A stretch of DNA of 50,212 nt, taken from Betaproteobacteria bacterium HGW-Betaproteobacteria-16 (GTDB lineage: Bacteria > Pseudomonadota > Gammaproteobacteria > Burkholderiales > Burkholderiaceae_C). The stretch lies in contig PHCQ01000032.1 in assembly GCA_002840835.1 (NCBI GenBank), positions 1 to 50,212 on the forward strand, in the 5' to 3' direction. The notes under the pieces were generated by a model, which worked only from the letters and a program-made list of their open reading frames with translations, was not told the DNA's origin and made no database searches. This document shows, one piece after another, positions 1-8,726 of the stretch. Position 1 is the stretch's first letter, and every line of letters begins with the position of its first letter. The translations under genes were made by a program, and so were the position numbers.

Positions 1-243
1 AGGCAGCCGTCTGGAAAACGGTTCGCAGGAAAGAGTGCTAACGATCCATCCCACCCCATGGCCCGACGGAAGTCTTGCACTTCAAGGCGCATGGAAAAAA
101 CCTCTGCAGTTCCCCCGTGTTTCGTATCGCCAGTTTTCGTGCCCACCAGTGGCGCAGCGCAGTTTGCTTTCCGTATCCCGGAGAGAGCCAACCGCACCGC
201 GTCTCTGGATGGGGTTTTGTTCGTGTTCCCAAGGAGTAGCCAA

Positions 244-1848
244 GTGACCCACATGCTGCAGCCGCCTTCCCAGTCTGGAGAAGCAGCTGAGGCCGCGCAT
301 GGGCGACTCGGATCTCACATCGCAGGCCAACTCCCGCTGAAGCTCGAAGTCACAGACGTAGCCGTGGCCTCATCGAGTGGCCGCCGGCGAGGGGAGAGCG
401 CAAGGGCCGGTGCCGCGCGTGGTTCTGCACCTCCCATCCTCTTGGCGATCCGCAAGGAAGCGGGCCTCGGCCTTCCGGTGCTCAAGCGAGTCCAGAAACA
501 CCATCCGGGCGATCCACTGCGCCAGGTGAGCGAGTTCTTCGCGGAGTTCACCATCCCGGCCGCTACTGGCAGGAAGCGCTCCGTTGGCATGCTCACCGAG
601 AGGCTCTACATCACCCAGATGCGCGTGATGGTTGCGGACCTTGATCGACTCAACATGGCCCTGCAGAACCTCGGTGAGTTCAGTGCCCGGCATGTCCGCG
701 CCCTCAACAACCACTACGAGCGCCAGGGACTGAGCAGTTCCAGCCTGCAGAAAAAGAACACAGTCCTTCGACGGTTTGGAACCTGGATAGGAAAACCAGA
801 CATGACACCGCGCCTGCGCGATCTCGTGATGGATCCAGCCAGGGCGCGTAGGAGCTACTCGGCAACCGAATCCAAAGCCTGGACCGCGAAGGGTGTTGCC
901 CCGACCGAAGTCATTGCCCGCATGGAAGCGGAGTGCCCGGTGGCCGGCCTGCAGCTGCTGTTGTGCCTTGTCTTCGGGCTTCGTCCCCGCGAGGCAGTCA
1001 TGTTCAAACCAATGGCCGCCGACCAGGGCCGACAGATCTTCGTCACCGATGGGACCAAGGGCGGGCGTGCGCGCATGTTGCCTGTAGACACCGTCGAGAA
1101 GCGTGACATTCTGGAACGAGCCAAAGCCGTAGCCGCGAACAACCGCCGTGGCGTGCTCAGTGACAAACCCTCTCGCACCCTCAAGATGGCCCTTCGCCAC
1201 TTCTACTACCTTGCGGAAAAGGTTGGCATCTCGCGGTCGGGTCTGGGCGTGACGCTGCACGGCTTGCGCCACGAGTTCGCCAATCGCCTCTTCAAAGAGA
1301 TTGCCGGCGTGGACTCACCCGTTAACGGTGGCCGCCTGGAAGATCGCGATCTGGTTCGCACCGCCATGCAGCGGACCTCCGAGCAGCTTGGGCACGGCCG
1401 CAAAGACGCCGGCGCAGCCTACCTAGGGTCCGCTCGCCACATGGACTTCACCACCTACAAGAACCTGCGAGAGCTGTCTGCAGCGCTTGATGACGACGCG
1501 GCGGTGATTGAGGCGGTACGGGCAATGGGACCGGCCAGCTGGTGGGTCTATGGCCCAGCGGCGGAAGGCAAGGCCCGCAACGGACAGCTGCAGCTTGCTT
1601 ACAGCGCCGAAGAGCACGGCGAGGTCCAGGCCGTAGCCGACCTTGCGGTGGGCCAGCAAGCAATGCGAGTTGCCCTTGCGGCGGGCAACGCCCTGGGTTG
1701 CGTGGGCAGCGTGATCCCCTACAGCGCGTTGACCGGACGTGACCTCGCCGAGTTCGAACTGATCGGGCTCAGCCGTGCCTCGCGCGATCGCCTGGTCGAA
1801 GAAACAGCCGCTATCGAGAAAACCCCAGAAACCACGCCGAATACCTGA
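244..1848 (+). CDS. Tyrosine recombinase / integrase-domain protein
   Basis: Site-specific DNA recombinase that would cut and rejoin DNA through a tyrosine. All catalytic residues are visible: Arg247 in FGLRPRE, Lys272 in TKGGRARM, His339 and Arg342 in LHGLRHEF, His384 in QLGHGRK and Tyr393 in GAAYLG. The N-terminal part (about 90-190) is the usual helical SAM-like DNA-binding domain. The open frame extends upstream to an ATG at 58, but AAGGAG at 231-236 lies 7 nt before GTG 244, which gives 534 residues; ATG 253 is also possible. The layout resembles plasmid and ICE integrases of the Integrase_1 type rather than XerC/D. It is the first gene of a plus-strand series running to about 6.5 kb. 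No att site is identifiable, so whether it integrates this element or resolves multimers is open. Confidence 0.85.
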   Translation: MTHMLQPPSQSGEAAEAAHGRLGSHIAGQLPLKLEVTDVAVASSSGRRRGESARAGAARGSAPPILLAIRKEAGLGLPVLKRVQKHHPGDPLRQVSEFFAEFTIPAATGRKRSVGMLTERLYITQMRVMVADLDRLNMALQNLGEFSARHVRALNNHYERQGLSSSSLQKKNTVLRRFGTWIGKPDMTPRLRDLVMDPARARRSYSATESKAWTAKGVAPTEVIARMEAECPVAGLQLLLCLVFGLRPREAVMFKPMAADQGRQIFVTDGTKGGRARMLPVDTVEKRDILERAKAVAANNRRGVLSDKPSRTLKMALRHFYYLAEKVGISRSGLGVTLHGLRHEFANRLFKEIAGVDSPVNGGRLEDRDLVRTAMQRTSEQLGHGRKDAGAAYLGSARHMDFTTYKNLRELSAALDDDAAVIEAVRAMGPASWWVYGPAAEGKARNGQLQLAYSAEEHGEVQAVADLAVGQQAMRVALAAGNALGCVGSVIPYSALTGRDLAEFELIGLSRASRDRLVEETAAIEKTPETTPNT

Positions 1849-1857
1849 CTTTCGGCC

Positions 1858-2832
1858 ATGAAAACCCCGTTTTGCTTCCAGGAGAACGAATTGGAACTCT
1901 CACACAGCACCACCACCGGAACCCCGCCCGGAATCACCGGATTTGGCGTTCAACATATCAAACGGGAAACCGCCCACCGCGTTGTGTCCAAGCGTGCTGG
2001 GGGGAAGGCTGGCGAGCGCCGAATCGTTGGCTCTGAGGTTCTTCGCGATGACGAATCCTCTTTGCAGCTTGCGGTGCCGGCGCCTGAGGCGGATGAACCT
2101 GTGCCGGCATCAGGGGAGGCGGCAGGGGAGACGGTGACTGCGGTCGAGCTCACGGACCAGTCGGAAGGGTCGCCCTTGCCCGACCTTCCGATGGGGCGCC
2201 GGCTGCGCTCGCGGGCGGACATGCTCGTGCACCTCGAAGCGCTGCTGGACCAGCCCTGTCCGAGTCCGAACGAATTTGCCCTGATCGACAAGGTCGCCCG
2301 CCTCACCAGTGTGGAAGTGCCCTACATCTCTGCGGAGGACTTGATTCGACTGGCAGGGCCCGCAATGGACACCTGTCGCGCAAATGTTCGGTTCGTGCTT
2401 GGCAAAGCGGTGGGTGTGGGCGTGCTTGAGTGCCAGGAGGATGCGTCGTGGGCACTGTGCCGCTACCGGTTGACGGAAGTCGGCCGCCGCTACGTTGCGC
2501 GGCGCAAAGAAGCCCGAATCTCGCTGTGGCGCATCAACCCCGGCATGACCCTGGAGGCCGTGTGCGTCATCCTGCAAAGGGAAGGCGGTGATTCTCTGGA
2601 CGCATTCACGCCGGCACCCAAGAGCACCGTTCTACCTGTCGGGACTGTCAGGGCGTCAAGCGCCACCGTCAAAGCTTCCACCCAACAGCGGTCAGCGGCC
2701 AAAGCCCAGCAGCACACCGCCGAGGACATGAAGACCACCCACGCGCTGCGCCAGGTACACCCGTTCTGGGCCGGCTTGCTGGATCCCCTGCAGGAACCCC
2801 TGAGCAGCCGCGCAGCAGAGGGACTGTACTGA
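1858..2832 (+). CDS. Unknown protein, possible winged-helix segment
   Basis: I do not recognise this 324-residue protein. It begins 9 nt after the integrase stop and is probably co-transcribed with it. The first 100 residues are low in order-promoting residues and rich in E, A, P and G. Residues about 115-225 look folded and end in a beta-turn pattern, YRLTEVGRRYVARR, that resembles the wing of a winged-helix domain. The C-terminal 80 residues are Ser/Thr/Ala/Gln-rich and probably flexible. ATG 1858 has no Shine-Dalgarno sequence, whereas TTG 1891 has AGGAG at 1880-1884 with 6-nt spacing, so the true start may be 1891 (313 residues). Position next to the integrase suggests an accessory DNA-binding role, but this is inference only. 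Confidence 0.65.
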   Translation: MKTPFCFQENELELSHSTTTGTPPGITGFGVQHIKRETAHRVVSKRAGGKAGERRIVGSEVLRDDESSLQLAVPAPEADEPVPASGEAAGETVTAVELTDQSEGSPLPDLPMGRRLRSRADMLVHLEALLDQPCPSPNEFALIDKVARLTSVEVPYISAEDLIRLAGPAMDTCRANVRFVLGKAVGVGVLECQEDASWALCRYRLTEVGRRYVARRKEARISLWRINPGMTLEAVCVILQREGGDSLDAFTPAPKSTVLPVGTVRASSATVKASTQQRSAAKAQQHTAEDMKTTHALRQVHPFWAGLLDPLQEPLSSRAAEGLY

Positions 2833-2908
2833 GTCGTCGCCGGCGTGAGGTTCCGGCCATGCACCCGTTTTTCCAACCTGCCTTCACCAAACCATCACCT
2901 TCCCTCCC

Positions 2909-3145
2909 ATGAAAACAGACATTCCAGCTGCCCCTCAACCCCGAGCGATCCAGACCCGCGTCAGCGAAGACGGGCTGCGGTACCGGTCCAAGGCCAGTGG
3001 CTCGTACTATGGCCCCGCCACAAGCGGCGGCACGATCAGCTGCCTCAAGTGCGGCACCCACCGGACCCGTGATGCTCTCAAGAGCGTGGTCCTTGGCGCA
3101 AACCGAAACTATGTGTGCCGCGATGGGTGCCCTCCAAAGTCCTGA
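2909..3145 (+). CDS. Small zinc-ribbon-like protein
   Basis: A 78-residue protein with four cysteines in a metal-binding arrangement, Cys45-x2-Cys48 and Cys70-x3-Cys74, separated by 21 residues, as in small zinc ribbons. The N-terminal 40 residues are polar and probably flexible. Its stop lies 4 nt before the likely start of the next gene, so the two are probably translated together. The start ATG is preceded by a pyrimidine stretch and has no good ribosome-binding site. Zinc ribbons of this size commonly bind nucleic acid or a protein partner; nothing in the sequence tells which. Confidence 0.6.
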   Translation: MKTDIPAAPQPRAIQTRVSEDGLRYRSKASGSYYGPATSGGTISCLKCGTHRTRDALKSVVLGANRNYVCRDGCPPKS

Positions 3146-3149
3146 TCCG

Positions 3150-4622
3150 ATGGAGGTGCCGGCTGGCACGTTCCTCTCCTTCGAGATGATGTTGCAGGAT
3201 CTCGAAGCGGATGATGTGGCCACCACGGTCGATCCCGGCGCGGACATCTCTGCGCAGATCGCTGCGGAAGTGGCAGCTGCCAAGCTGGCGTACCTGCCGG
3301 TCTCGCTCCAGCGCGATGTCCAGAAGGACGCTCATGCATTCCTGTTCGGCGAGGAGCTGGACGATCCCGAGGAGGAGGACGGCGCCGAGGCCTGGAAGCC
3401 GCAGCGCGTCCAATTCGTATCCCTGCGCTCAAACGGTCTGTTCCCGAACCTCCCGAACAGGGCCCGGGTCAACCCGCGCCCCCAGCCCAAGCCGCAGCCC
3501 AAGAAGCGGGCCAAGCAGCAGCAGACTGGCAGGGCGATTTCCCAGTTGGAGGAACAGCCACAAGATCACTCACGCGCCTCCCCGCATCCACGGGTGGTTC
3601 CCACGCGCAAGTCCAGGTGGGAAATGCTCTCGACCGAGATGCAGGCGCGCATTCGCAGCACCGGGTTTGAGCTGGGCTGGGACATGGCCCGCCACGGCAT
3701 GCCCATGCCCGATGACCTGGGCCGCATGGTCCCTGAGTTCGCAGAGGGCTGGGGCGCAGCGCACGAGCATTTCGGCGCCCGGACCGTCAAGCCAGACACC
3801 TACACCCGCAAATGGCTCACCGTGCGCGGCAGCGCCTTGCGTCGGAACCGGATCTTCGATTCCGAAGTGACCCCGGCGTTCTTGCGCTCGGTCGCCATGC
3901 CGCACTGTCCGGTGATGCGCACGCCATTGGCGTACGGCACCAAGCTGGCTGATCGCGATGATCGGCTCATCTGGAGTGTGGACCGCCTGAACAACAACGC
4001 CGGCTACGTGGTGGGGAACGTGCTCATCCTGAGTGAGCGGGCCAACAAGGCAAAGGGCAACCACGGTTTCAGGGAGCTTCAGGCCATGGCCCAGCTCGCC
4101 CAGGACGCGTCGGACGGCATGCATGAAGGGCTGACCGTTCTGGAGTGGTCCCGCCTGGCCTACCTTGCCGCGCTGGTTTGCCGCGACGTTTCGTGGCGGG
4201 AAATTGCCAAGCTGCCCATGCGCGTGTTTCTCCCTCCCAGCGTGACCATCAGCGACCCACTGCCCGGCATCCAGTGGAAGCTCTCTGCACTGCCAGAGAC
4301 CCACAGATCGCCAGAGGAGGGCACCGCCTACCTGCTCAAGCTGTTCCCGAGCAAGCACCTGCAGCGCGCAGTGCGCCTGTTGGTCGAGGCCTTCTATCTG
4401 GCGGTCGACGCGGACGAATCCGACGACGAAGAGCGGCCGCACCGCTGGGTGGTGGAGGATGCCTGGGAAAACCCCGTGGTCCAGACCTACTGGCACAAGC
4501 TCATCGATGTCATGAGCGATGACGACAAGGCCAGCCTGGTCCACAACACGGGGCTCACACGCGTGAACGACGCTCAGTGGAGCGAAGCGGCAGGCCTCAG
4601 AAGCCGGGGCTTTGTCCAATGA
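3150..4622 (+). CDS. HNH-like nuclease-fold protein
   Basis: A 490-residue protein. Residues about 250-300 contain CPVMRTPL followed by SVDRLNNNAGYVVGNV and ERANKAKG, the pattern (C-P-x ... DRxxN-x3-GYxxGN ... S-x-RAN-x2-K) seen in HNH-type and phage endonuclease-like domains. The canonical catalytic histidine pair is not obvious, so it may be a degenerate nuclease or a DNA-binding derivative. Residues 105-150 are proline, lysine and glutamine rich, giving a basic linker. The C-terminal third has no recognised domain. Starts at ATG 3150 (4 nt after the zinc-ribbon gene) or ATG 3123 (overlapping it); neither has a strong ribosome-binding site. The 3' end is followed by the cysteine peptidase gene in the same direction. 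Confidence 0.6.
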   Translation: MEVPAGTFLSFEMMLQDLEADDVATTVDPGADISAQIAAEVAAAKLAYLPVSLQRDVQKDAHAFLFGEELDDPEEEDGAEAWKPQRVQFVSLRSNGLFPNLPNRARVNPRPQPKPQPKKRAKQQQTGRAISQLEEQPQDHSRASPHPRVVPTRKSRWEMLSTEMQARIRSTGFELGWDMARHGMPMPDDLGRMVPEFAEGWGAAHEHFGARTVKPDTYTRKWLTVRGSALRRNRIFDSEVTPAFLRSVAMPHCPVMRTPLAYGTKLADRDDRLIWSVDRLNNNAGYVVGNVLILSERANKAKGNHGFRELQAMAQLAQDASDGMHEGLTVLEWSRLAYLAALVCRDVSWREIAKLPMRVFLPPSVTISDPLPGIQWKLSALPETHRSPEEGTAYLLKLFPSKHLQRAVRLLVEAFYLAVDADESDDEERPHRWVVEDAWENPVVQTYWHKLIDVMSDDDKASLVHNTGLTRVNDAQWSEAAGLRSRGFVQ

Positions 4623-4722
4623 GGCCACAGAAGGCCCACAGCGGTCGGCGAGGGCACCGGCTGGGGCGCCAATCCAGCGGTGCCGCCGGCCATGGCGTGC
4701 CCGCGCATCAGGACATGGGCTG

Positions 4723-5226
4723 ATGGACTGGGAAAGCCGCACCGATCTGCAGATCGCCTGGGGAGGGGAGTCCGCCACCAACTGGCGCGACCTTTGCCGC
4801 GTGAAATGGGTGGGACAGGAGCATCCAAACGGGTGTGGCGTTGCATGCCTGGCCATGCTCTCGGCCACCTCGTATGCATCCGTGAGCGAGATGTTCGTTC
4901 AGCAAGGCCTCGGGCAGGCGAGAGGCAGAAAACGGCCGTTCGCGTCGAATTTCCGTGACCTGATGGCCGTGGCCGAAAAGCTTGGCCTGCAGGGCGCCAT
5001 GAGGCGCTGGCGGGGGTGGGCAGCGGTGGAGGGCGTTGGCGTCCTCAAGGTGCCGTCAAAGCCGCCCAACTGGCACTGGGTTGTGGTCGAGCGCACAGAG
5101 CGGTTCGGGGTGGTGGTCCAGGACCCTGCGATGGACTGGCCAGCGTTTGAGCGCGCACCGTTGGATGTGGTCTACCGCAGCCCGGAATCGCTACGTCCCT
5201 ATGGCAACTGGATTGCGTTCCCATGA
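4723..5226 (+). CDS. C39-like (papain-fold) cysteine peptidase domain
   Basis: A 167-residue protein with a papain-like catalytic set in the right order: Cys38 in NGCGVACLAML, His118 in NWHWVVV and Asp134 in QDPAMDW. This is the C39 peptidase signature found in leader-peptide-cleaving proteases of ABC exporters and in stand-alone relatives. Here there is no signal peptide, transmembrane segment or ABC domain, so the protein is cytoplasmic and stand-alone. ATG 4723 has AGGA at 4710-4713; the frame also runs back to a TTG at 4612 inside the previous gene. It could process a small protein of the element or act as a deubiquitinase-like or effector enzyme. The fold call is fairly safe; the substrate is unknown. 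Confidence 0.7.
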   Translation: MDWESRTDLQIAWGGESATNWRDLCRVKWVGQEHPNGCGVACLAMLSATSYASVSEMFVQQGLGQARGRKRPFASNFRDLMAVAEKLGLQGAMRRWRGWAAVEGVGVLKVPSKPPNWHWVVVERTERFGVVVQDPAMDWPAFERAPLDVVYRSPESLRPYGNWIAFP

Positions 5227-5236
5227 GGAGCTGACA

Positions 5237-5261
5237 CATCCAGATTGGGAACTGCCCGGGG
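5237..5261 (+). promoter_or_regulatory. Weak copy of the two-stem 5' leader motif
   Basis: In the gap before the gene at 5327 the sequence has CATCC, then GGG-x5-CCC and directly GGGG, followed by a further GGGGTGACTCCCC hairpin. This partly matches the leader hairpin found before other genes of the window, but the outer ACCC arm is missing and the distance to the start codon is longer (about 65 nt). Confidence 0.3.
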
Positions 5262-5326
5262 TGACTCCCCACGATCTTCAGGCTCTATGCCAAATAAAAC
5301 GACGACTTTTGAAAGGAAATTGCGAG

Positions 5327-5776
5327 ATGACATGGACAACTTTTGCACTGGCGGCGGCTCTTGGAATGGTGACGCTGGCGTTGGTATTCGTGTGGCGGTC
5401 GAAGATGGCCATGGCCAGGGAGCTGGCTCGCCGGGACCAGGACATGGCGGGGCTACTGCAACTGATGCGAGATCGCGACTATCAACTCATCGCGCACGCC
5501 AAATGGCGGGCGGTGCTCAGCGAACACGCTGGCGGGATCGGGAAACGAATCAGTGAGTGCAGAGAGATTGCGAAAGCCATCGAGAGGCACAGCCCTGAGA
5601 TGTACCAGCGCGAGCATGGTTTGATCTTCTGGCTTGCCGCCATGGACCAGTTTCTCGTGGCGCTGCTGGGAGGCTATGACCCCACCGAGCCAGATTACTC
5701 AATGCACACACGAATGGCAGCGGTCAACACCTCCGACATTTACAGCCGGGTTCAGGCGAAGAACCTGTCGCTGTGA
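5327..5776 (+). CDS. Small membrane-anchored unknown protein
   Basis: A 149-residue protein with one N-terminal hydrophobic helix (residues about 5-22, rich in A, L, V) followed by basic RSKMAMARELARR, so it is probably anchored with the rest in the cytoplasm. Residues 25-95 are charged and helical, ending in a short hydrophobic patch (LIFWLAAMDQFLVALLGG). AAAGGA at 5312-5317 supports ATG 5327. It follows the peptidase gene after a 100-nt leader with hairpin potential. I do not recognise the family. Confidence 0.65.
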   Translation: MTWTTFALAAALGMVTLALVFVWRSKMAMARELARRDQDMAGLLQLMRDRDYQLIAHAKWRAVLSEHAGGIGKRISECREIAKAIERHSPEMYQREHGLIFWLAAMDQFLVALLGGYDPTEPDYSMHTRMAAVNTSDIYSRVQAKNLSL

Positions 5777-5951
5777 CCCACCGTAGCGGCATCGCAGTCG
5801 TGCGAGGGCGTATCCAGTCAGGGTTGGTCTGTAGGCAATTTCCCGACACTTCGATTGGAAGATTTCCGACTTGAAGTTTTGAGGTTTGTGAGTAAAAGAT
5901 TTTTAGCGCCCAGGCCCACTGGGACCATGCAACTCCATTGATCCGAAGAAG

Positions 5952-6500
5952 ATGAATTCGTACTACGAGAACCGCGATGTCGTGCAAGACGAACTGGTGG
6001 CGTGCCACATGGACAAAGTCGAGGGGCTGTACACGGTCTTCGAGTACATCGAGTTCCGCAGGGCCGGTGTCTTGAAGAACGTGCGCATGGCCACCACCCT
6101 CGCGAGTCGATTGGAGGCCGCGGTTGGCACAGGGGCCACGATCTCACTCTATGCATTCGAGCCCAAGAAGGAGTGCTACCTGTTTTACAGCGAGGGCGTC
6201 ATCCAGGCCTACGGCATCGGGATGCAGGATGGAACCACCTACACCGCCGAGGTGCCCAAGCCATTGAACGGCATGATCGTCATGTTCATCCTGTTCTGCA
6301 TCGCTCTTTGGTTCCTCGTGGCCATGTGGGGAGTGGTCATCGTGGCCTGCTTCCTGATCGTGGGCATCCAGCTCATTCCGCAGGCCTTGAAATGGACACA
6401 GATGGTGTTCATGGCCCTGCTTCGGCATCCGGTGGCCATGAAAATTCAGGAGGCCTACATCGCTGATTACAGCCGGCTGCAGAACGTGCGCGTGCTCTGA
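5952..6500 (+). CDS. Two-helix membrane protein, unknown
   Basis: A 182-residue protein. The N-terminal 105 residues are soluble; residues about 108-150 form two adjacent strongly hydrophobic helices (MIVMFILFCIALWFLVAMW and VVIVACFLIVGIQLI), then a short cytoplasmic tail. The start ATG has GAAGAAG just upstream. The 175-nt gap before it has no gene. Base and codon use match the neighbours. The function is unknown. Confidence 0.7.
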   Translation: MNSYYENRDVVQDELVACHMDKVEGLYTVFEYIEFRRAGVLKNVRMATTLASRLEAAVGTGATISLYAFEPKKECYLFYSEGVIQAYGIGMQDGTTYTAEVPKPLNGMIVMFILFCIALWFLVAMWGVVIVACFLIVGIQLIPQALKWTQMVFMALLRHPVAMKIQEAYIADYSRLQNVRVL

Positions 6501-6586
6501 AGCATTGCCCATCTTGGTACCGCTTGCGATGAGTAAGCCTGTGCCGGAAACACACCATCTGTCTGAATTAAAGTAGGGGAATCACT

Positions 6587-6841
6587 TTGGAAATTGCTAA
6601 CGTTGTCCTTGCCGTTTCTGCTGCTTGGCCAGTCCAGGTGGAACGCAGTGTCACGGTTGATGCTTGGTACGCACGCGAGAGGCAGAACGCAAGCTTCTTC
6701 AGCACTGGAAGCCAGCTGCGCTCGCAGGGTTCACCAAGTTTTCCCGCGATTGAGCACTCCATCGACATGACCAAGACTCTCGATGGCTCCGGTTCAGGTG
6801 GTCGGGCGAACGTGACATCGGCCGAAACCATCAAGCGATAG
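6587..6841 (+). CDS. Possible small protein, TTG start
   Basis: An 84-residue frame beginning at TTG 6587 with AGGGG at 6575-6579 as a possible ribosome-binding site. The product is polar and has no recognised domain. The atypical start and short length make this uncertain. The 150 nt downstream, up to the Nmad3 gene, hold no other gene, but do contain CCC-GGG-CCC-GGGGGC at 6938-6965, reminiscent of the leader hairpins elsewhere. Confidence 0.3.
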   Translation: MEIANVVLAVSAAWPVQVERSVTVDAWYARERQNASFFSTGSQLRSQGSPSFPAIEHSIDMTKTLDGSGSGGRANVTSAETIKR

Positions 6842-6990
6842 CGCAGGCGGCCGACCACAGCGCTCTCGCGGTGCTGGGTAGGCCTCGGATGGGTGCCTAC
6901 AGACGCTCTGAAGGCCCATGCTGCAGTCCAAGGAGCCCATTCAGGGATGCCCAGGGGGCATGTGTCTCTGCATCATGAGAGGATCGGCAG

Positions 6991-7839
6991 TTGAAAATCA
7001 TCCTGAGCCGCAAGGGGTTCGATTCGCAGTATGGGAGGGTGCCCAGTCCGATCCTGCCGGATGGAACGATCATTTCGTTCCCAATTCCCTCGTCGTCTGG
7101 CAGGCCGTTGGGAGACATTGAGACGACTTTGGGGCCAATGCATTCGCTGGTGTCGGACCTGAGCGCTGGCATGTGGTTACCCAAGACCAGTGTGCACCTG
7201 GACCCAGACCTTCAGGCGAGCAGTGTGCCCAGGAAGCGCGGCTGGAAACCATCCTTTGGGCAGGTCGGTAGTGCGCAGCGCCACCTGGAGAGGCAGGGAG
7301 TTTGCGTTGGAGACGTTTTCCTCTTCTTTGGCTGGTTCCGACCGGTTGAACTGCAACACGGGAAGTGGCGCTACCGGCCCGGGGTTCCGGGCATCCATAG
7401 TCTGTTCGGCTGGTTGCAGGTTGGAGAGATTCTTCAGTTGAGTGAGCGTCCAGAGCTGCCGGCTTGGATGGACGATCATCCACACGTAGCACATGCAGAG
7501 CGAATGGGGGCATTCAATACACTTTATGTGGCCACCACGAGGCTTGCTCTCAAAGGGGTGCGGAAACAGCTCCCCGGTGCTGGTGTGTTTGCCCCTTGGT
7601 CAGAGCGTCTGCAGCTGACGGCACCAGGAAAGAGCCGGTCGGTGTGGCGACTGCCAAGCTGGATGGCTCCCACGCAAGGGGGGGCCATCCTCTCGTATCA
7701 CGGATCCCCTGAAAGGTGGTCAACGGTGGACGGCCATAGTCAGCTCAAATCCGTGGCCAAAGGGCAGGAGTTCGTTCGCGAAGTTGACTCGCTGGATGGA
7801 TACCGCTGGCTCACCAAACTCGTGGAATCACACTCATAG
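6991..7839 (+). CDS. Nmad3-family putative nucleotide-modification protein
   Basis: A 282-residue protein that starts MKIILSRKGFDSQYG followed by PSPILPDGTIISFPIP, which matches the conserved N-terminus of the Nmad3 family (nucleotide modification associated domain 3) as I remember it. Proteins of this group were proposed by genome context to take part in complex base modification; the chemistry is not established. Further conserved-looking blocks are GDVFLFFGWFR (about 110-120) and HPHVAH (about 164-169). TTG 6991 has GAGAGGA at 6977-6983 and 7-nt spacing. It lies 13 nt before the Nmad2 gene, which it probably accompanies in one transcript. No signal peptide or membrane helix. Confidence 0.7.
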   Translation: MKIILSRKGFDSQYGRVPSPILPDGTIISFPIPSSSGRPLGDIETTLGPMHSLVSDLSAGMWLPKTSVHLDPDLQASSVPRKRGWKPSFGQVGSAQRHLERQGVCVGDVFLFFGWFRPVELQHGKWRYRPGVPGIHSLFGWLQVGEILQLSERPELPAWMDDHPHVAHAERMGAFNTLYVATTRLALKGVRKQLPGAGVFAPWSERLQLTAPGKSRSVWRLPSWMAPTQGGAILSYHGSPERWSTVDGHSQLKSVAKGQEFVREVDSLDGYRWLTKLVESHS

Positions 7840-7852
7840 GGCGTTGATACAG

Positions 7853-8548
7853 ATGGACAAGGCGATTGGGTATTTGATGACCCACGACAGCGGGTTCGCG
7901 CCCAACCCCTTCCATGGGCATTTGACCCTCGCGACCTGCAAACCTAAGGTGCGCAGCGCCAGCGTAGTTGGCGATTGGGTTGCGGGCTTCGCTTCCAAGC
8001 AACTGGTCGAGCGATCGTTGAAGGACGGGCTGCAGATTCCCCACCTTGGTCTGGTGTATCTGATGCGCGTCGGCGAGGTGATGCCGCTCGATCAGTACTT
8101 CCGAGATCCACGATTCAAAGCAAAGCGCCCCACCACCAACCGTGGAGGTCAAGTAGAGCGATGTGGTGACAACATCTACTTCCGTCGAAAGGACGGGGAG
8201 TTTCACCAACGTCGAAACAACAACCACGGCGAGAATTTCACCACGCACGATACAGGTGGAAAAAACGCACTCATCGCTTCCGAGTTCTACTACTTCGGTC
8301 GCAGGTGCTTCGTGCCAGACGGTGGATGGGTCAAGCTCCTTGGAAGCAATCTGTCCACTGGGCGCACCTTCGCCTGTCCGTCAGGGTTTGTTGAAAGGGT
8401 TTTGGACCACTTCGCTGCAAAGCGAGTCAAGGCTGGCATGTCTGGCTATCCCTGTGACTGGAACCTGGATGCAGAAGACATGAGATCAACTGGTAGCCCG
8501 TGCTACCCGGCCGGCTCGAAGTCTCGACCAATTTCTGCAAGGCGATAG
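7853..8548 (+). CDS. Nmad2-family putative nucleotide-modification protein
   Basis: A 231-residue protein whose N-terminus, YLMTHDSGFAPNPFHG then LTLATCKPKVR and VGDWVAGF, matches the Nmad2 family (nucleotide modification associated domain 2). Conserved histidine, aspartate and cysteine residues of the first 50 residues are present. The central part has NNNHGENF and YYFGRRCF. ATG 7853 is preferred over the TTG at 7844; both lie within 14 nt of the Nmad3 stop. The Nmad2-Nmad3 pairing supports a shared modification pathway, perhaps protecting the element's DNA or acting on nucleotides; no methyltransferase, glycosyltransferase or kinase gene lies directly beside them. Confidence 0.7.
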   Translation: MDKAIGYLMTHDSGFAPNPFHGHLTLATCKPKVRSASVVGDWVAGFASKQLVERSLKDGLQIPHLGLVYLMRVGEVMPLDQYFRDPRFKAKRPTTNRGGQVERCGDNIYFRRKDGEFHQRRNNNHGENFTTHDTGGKNALIASEFYYFGRRCFVPDGGWVKLLGSNLSTGRTFACPSGFVERVLDHFAAKRVKAGMSGYPCDWNLDAEDMRSTGSPCYPAGSKSRPISARR

Positions 8549-8726
8549 GCTGTTCAGCTCACCGAGTGAGGCGTCGACCCTCACCAGCCTCGCGCCCAGG
8601 GGCACGGCAACTACCACGGCAGTCTGAGGCTGCTGAGCCTGCAAATTGCTTTGGGACTCGGCACCGGTGGACACCGGGCAATTCACTGGTACCGTGTTCA
8701 CAGCGACAACCAAGACGGTGACACCC

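Noticed and set aside
58..243. Upstream extension of the integrase frame to ATG 58
   Set aside because: The extension is low-quality and the AAGGAG site fits GTG 244. It was left out of the gene.
370..1272. 300-codon minus-strand open frame opposite the integrase
   Set aside because: It is antisense to the catalytic domain of the recombinase; no independent support.
3570..4868. Long minus-strand open frame opposite the HNH-like and peptidase genes
   Set aside because: It mirrors the codon pattern of the plus-strand genes and has no ribosome-binding site or recognisable motif; a GC-rich shadow.
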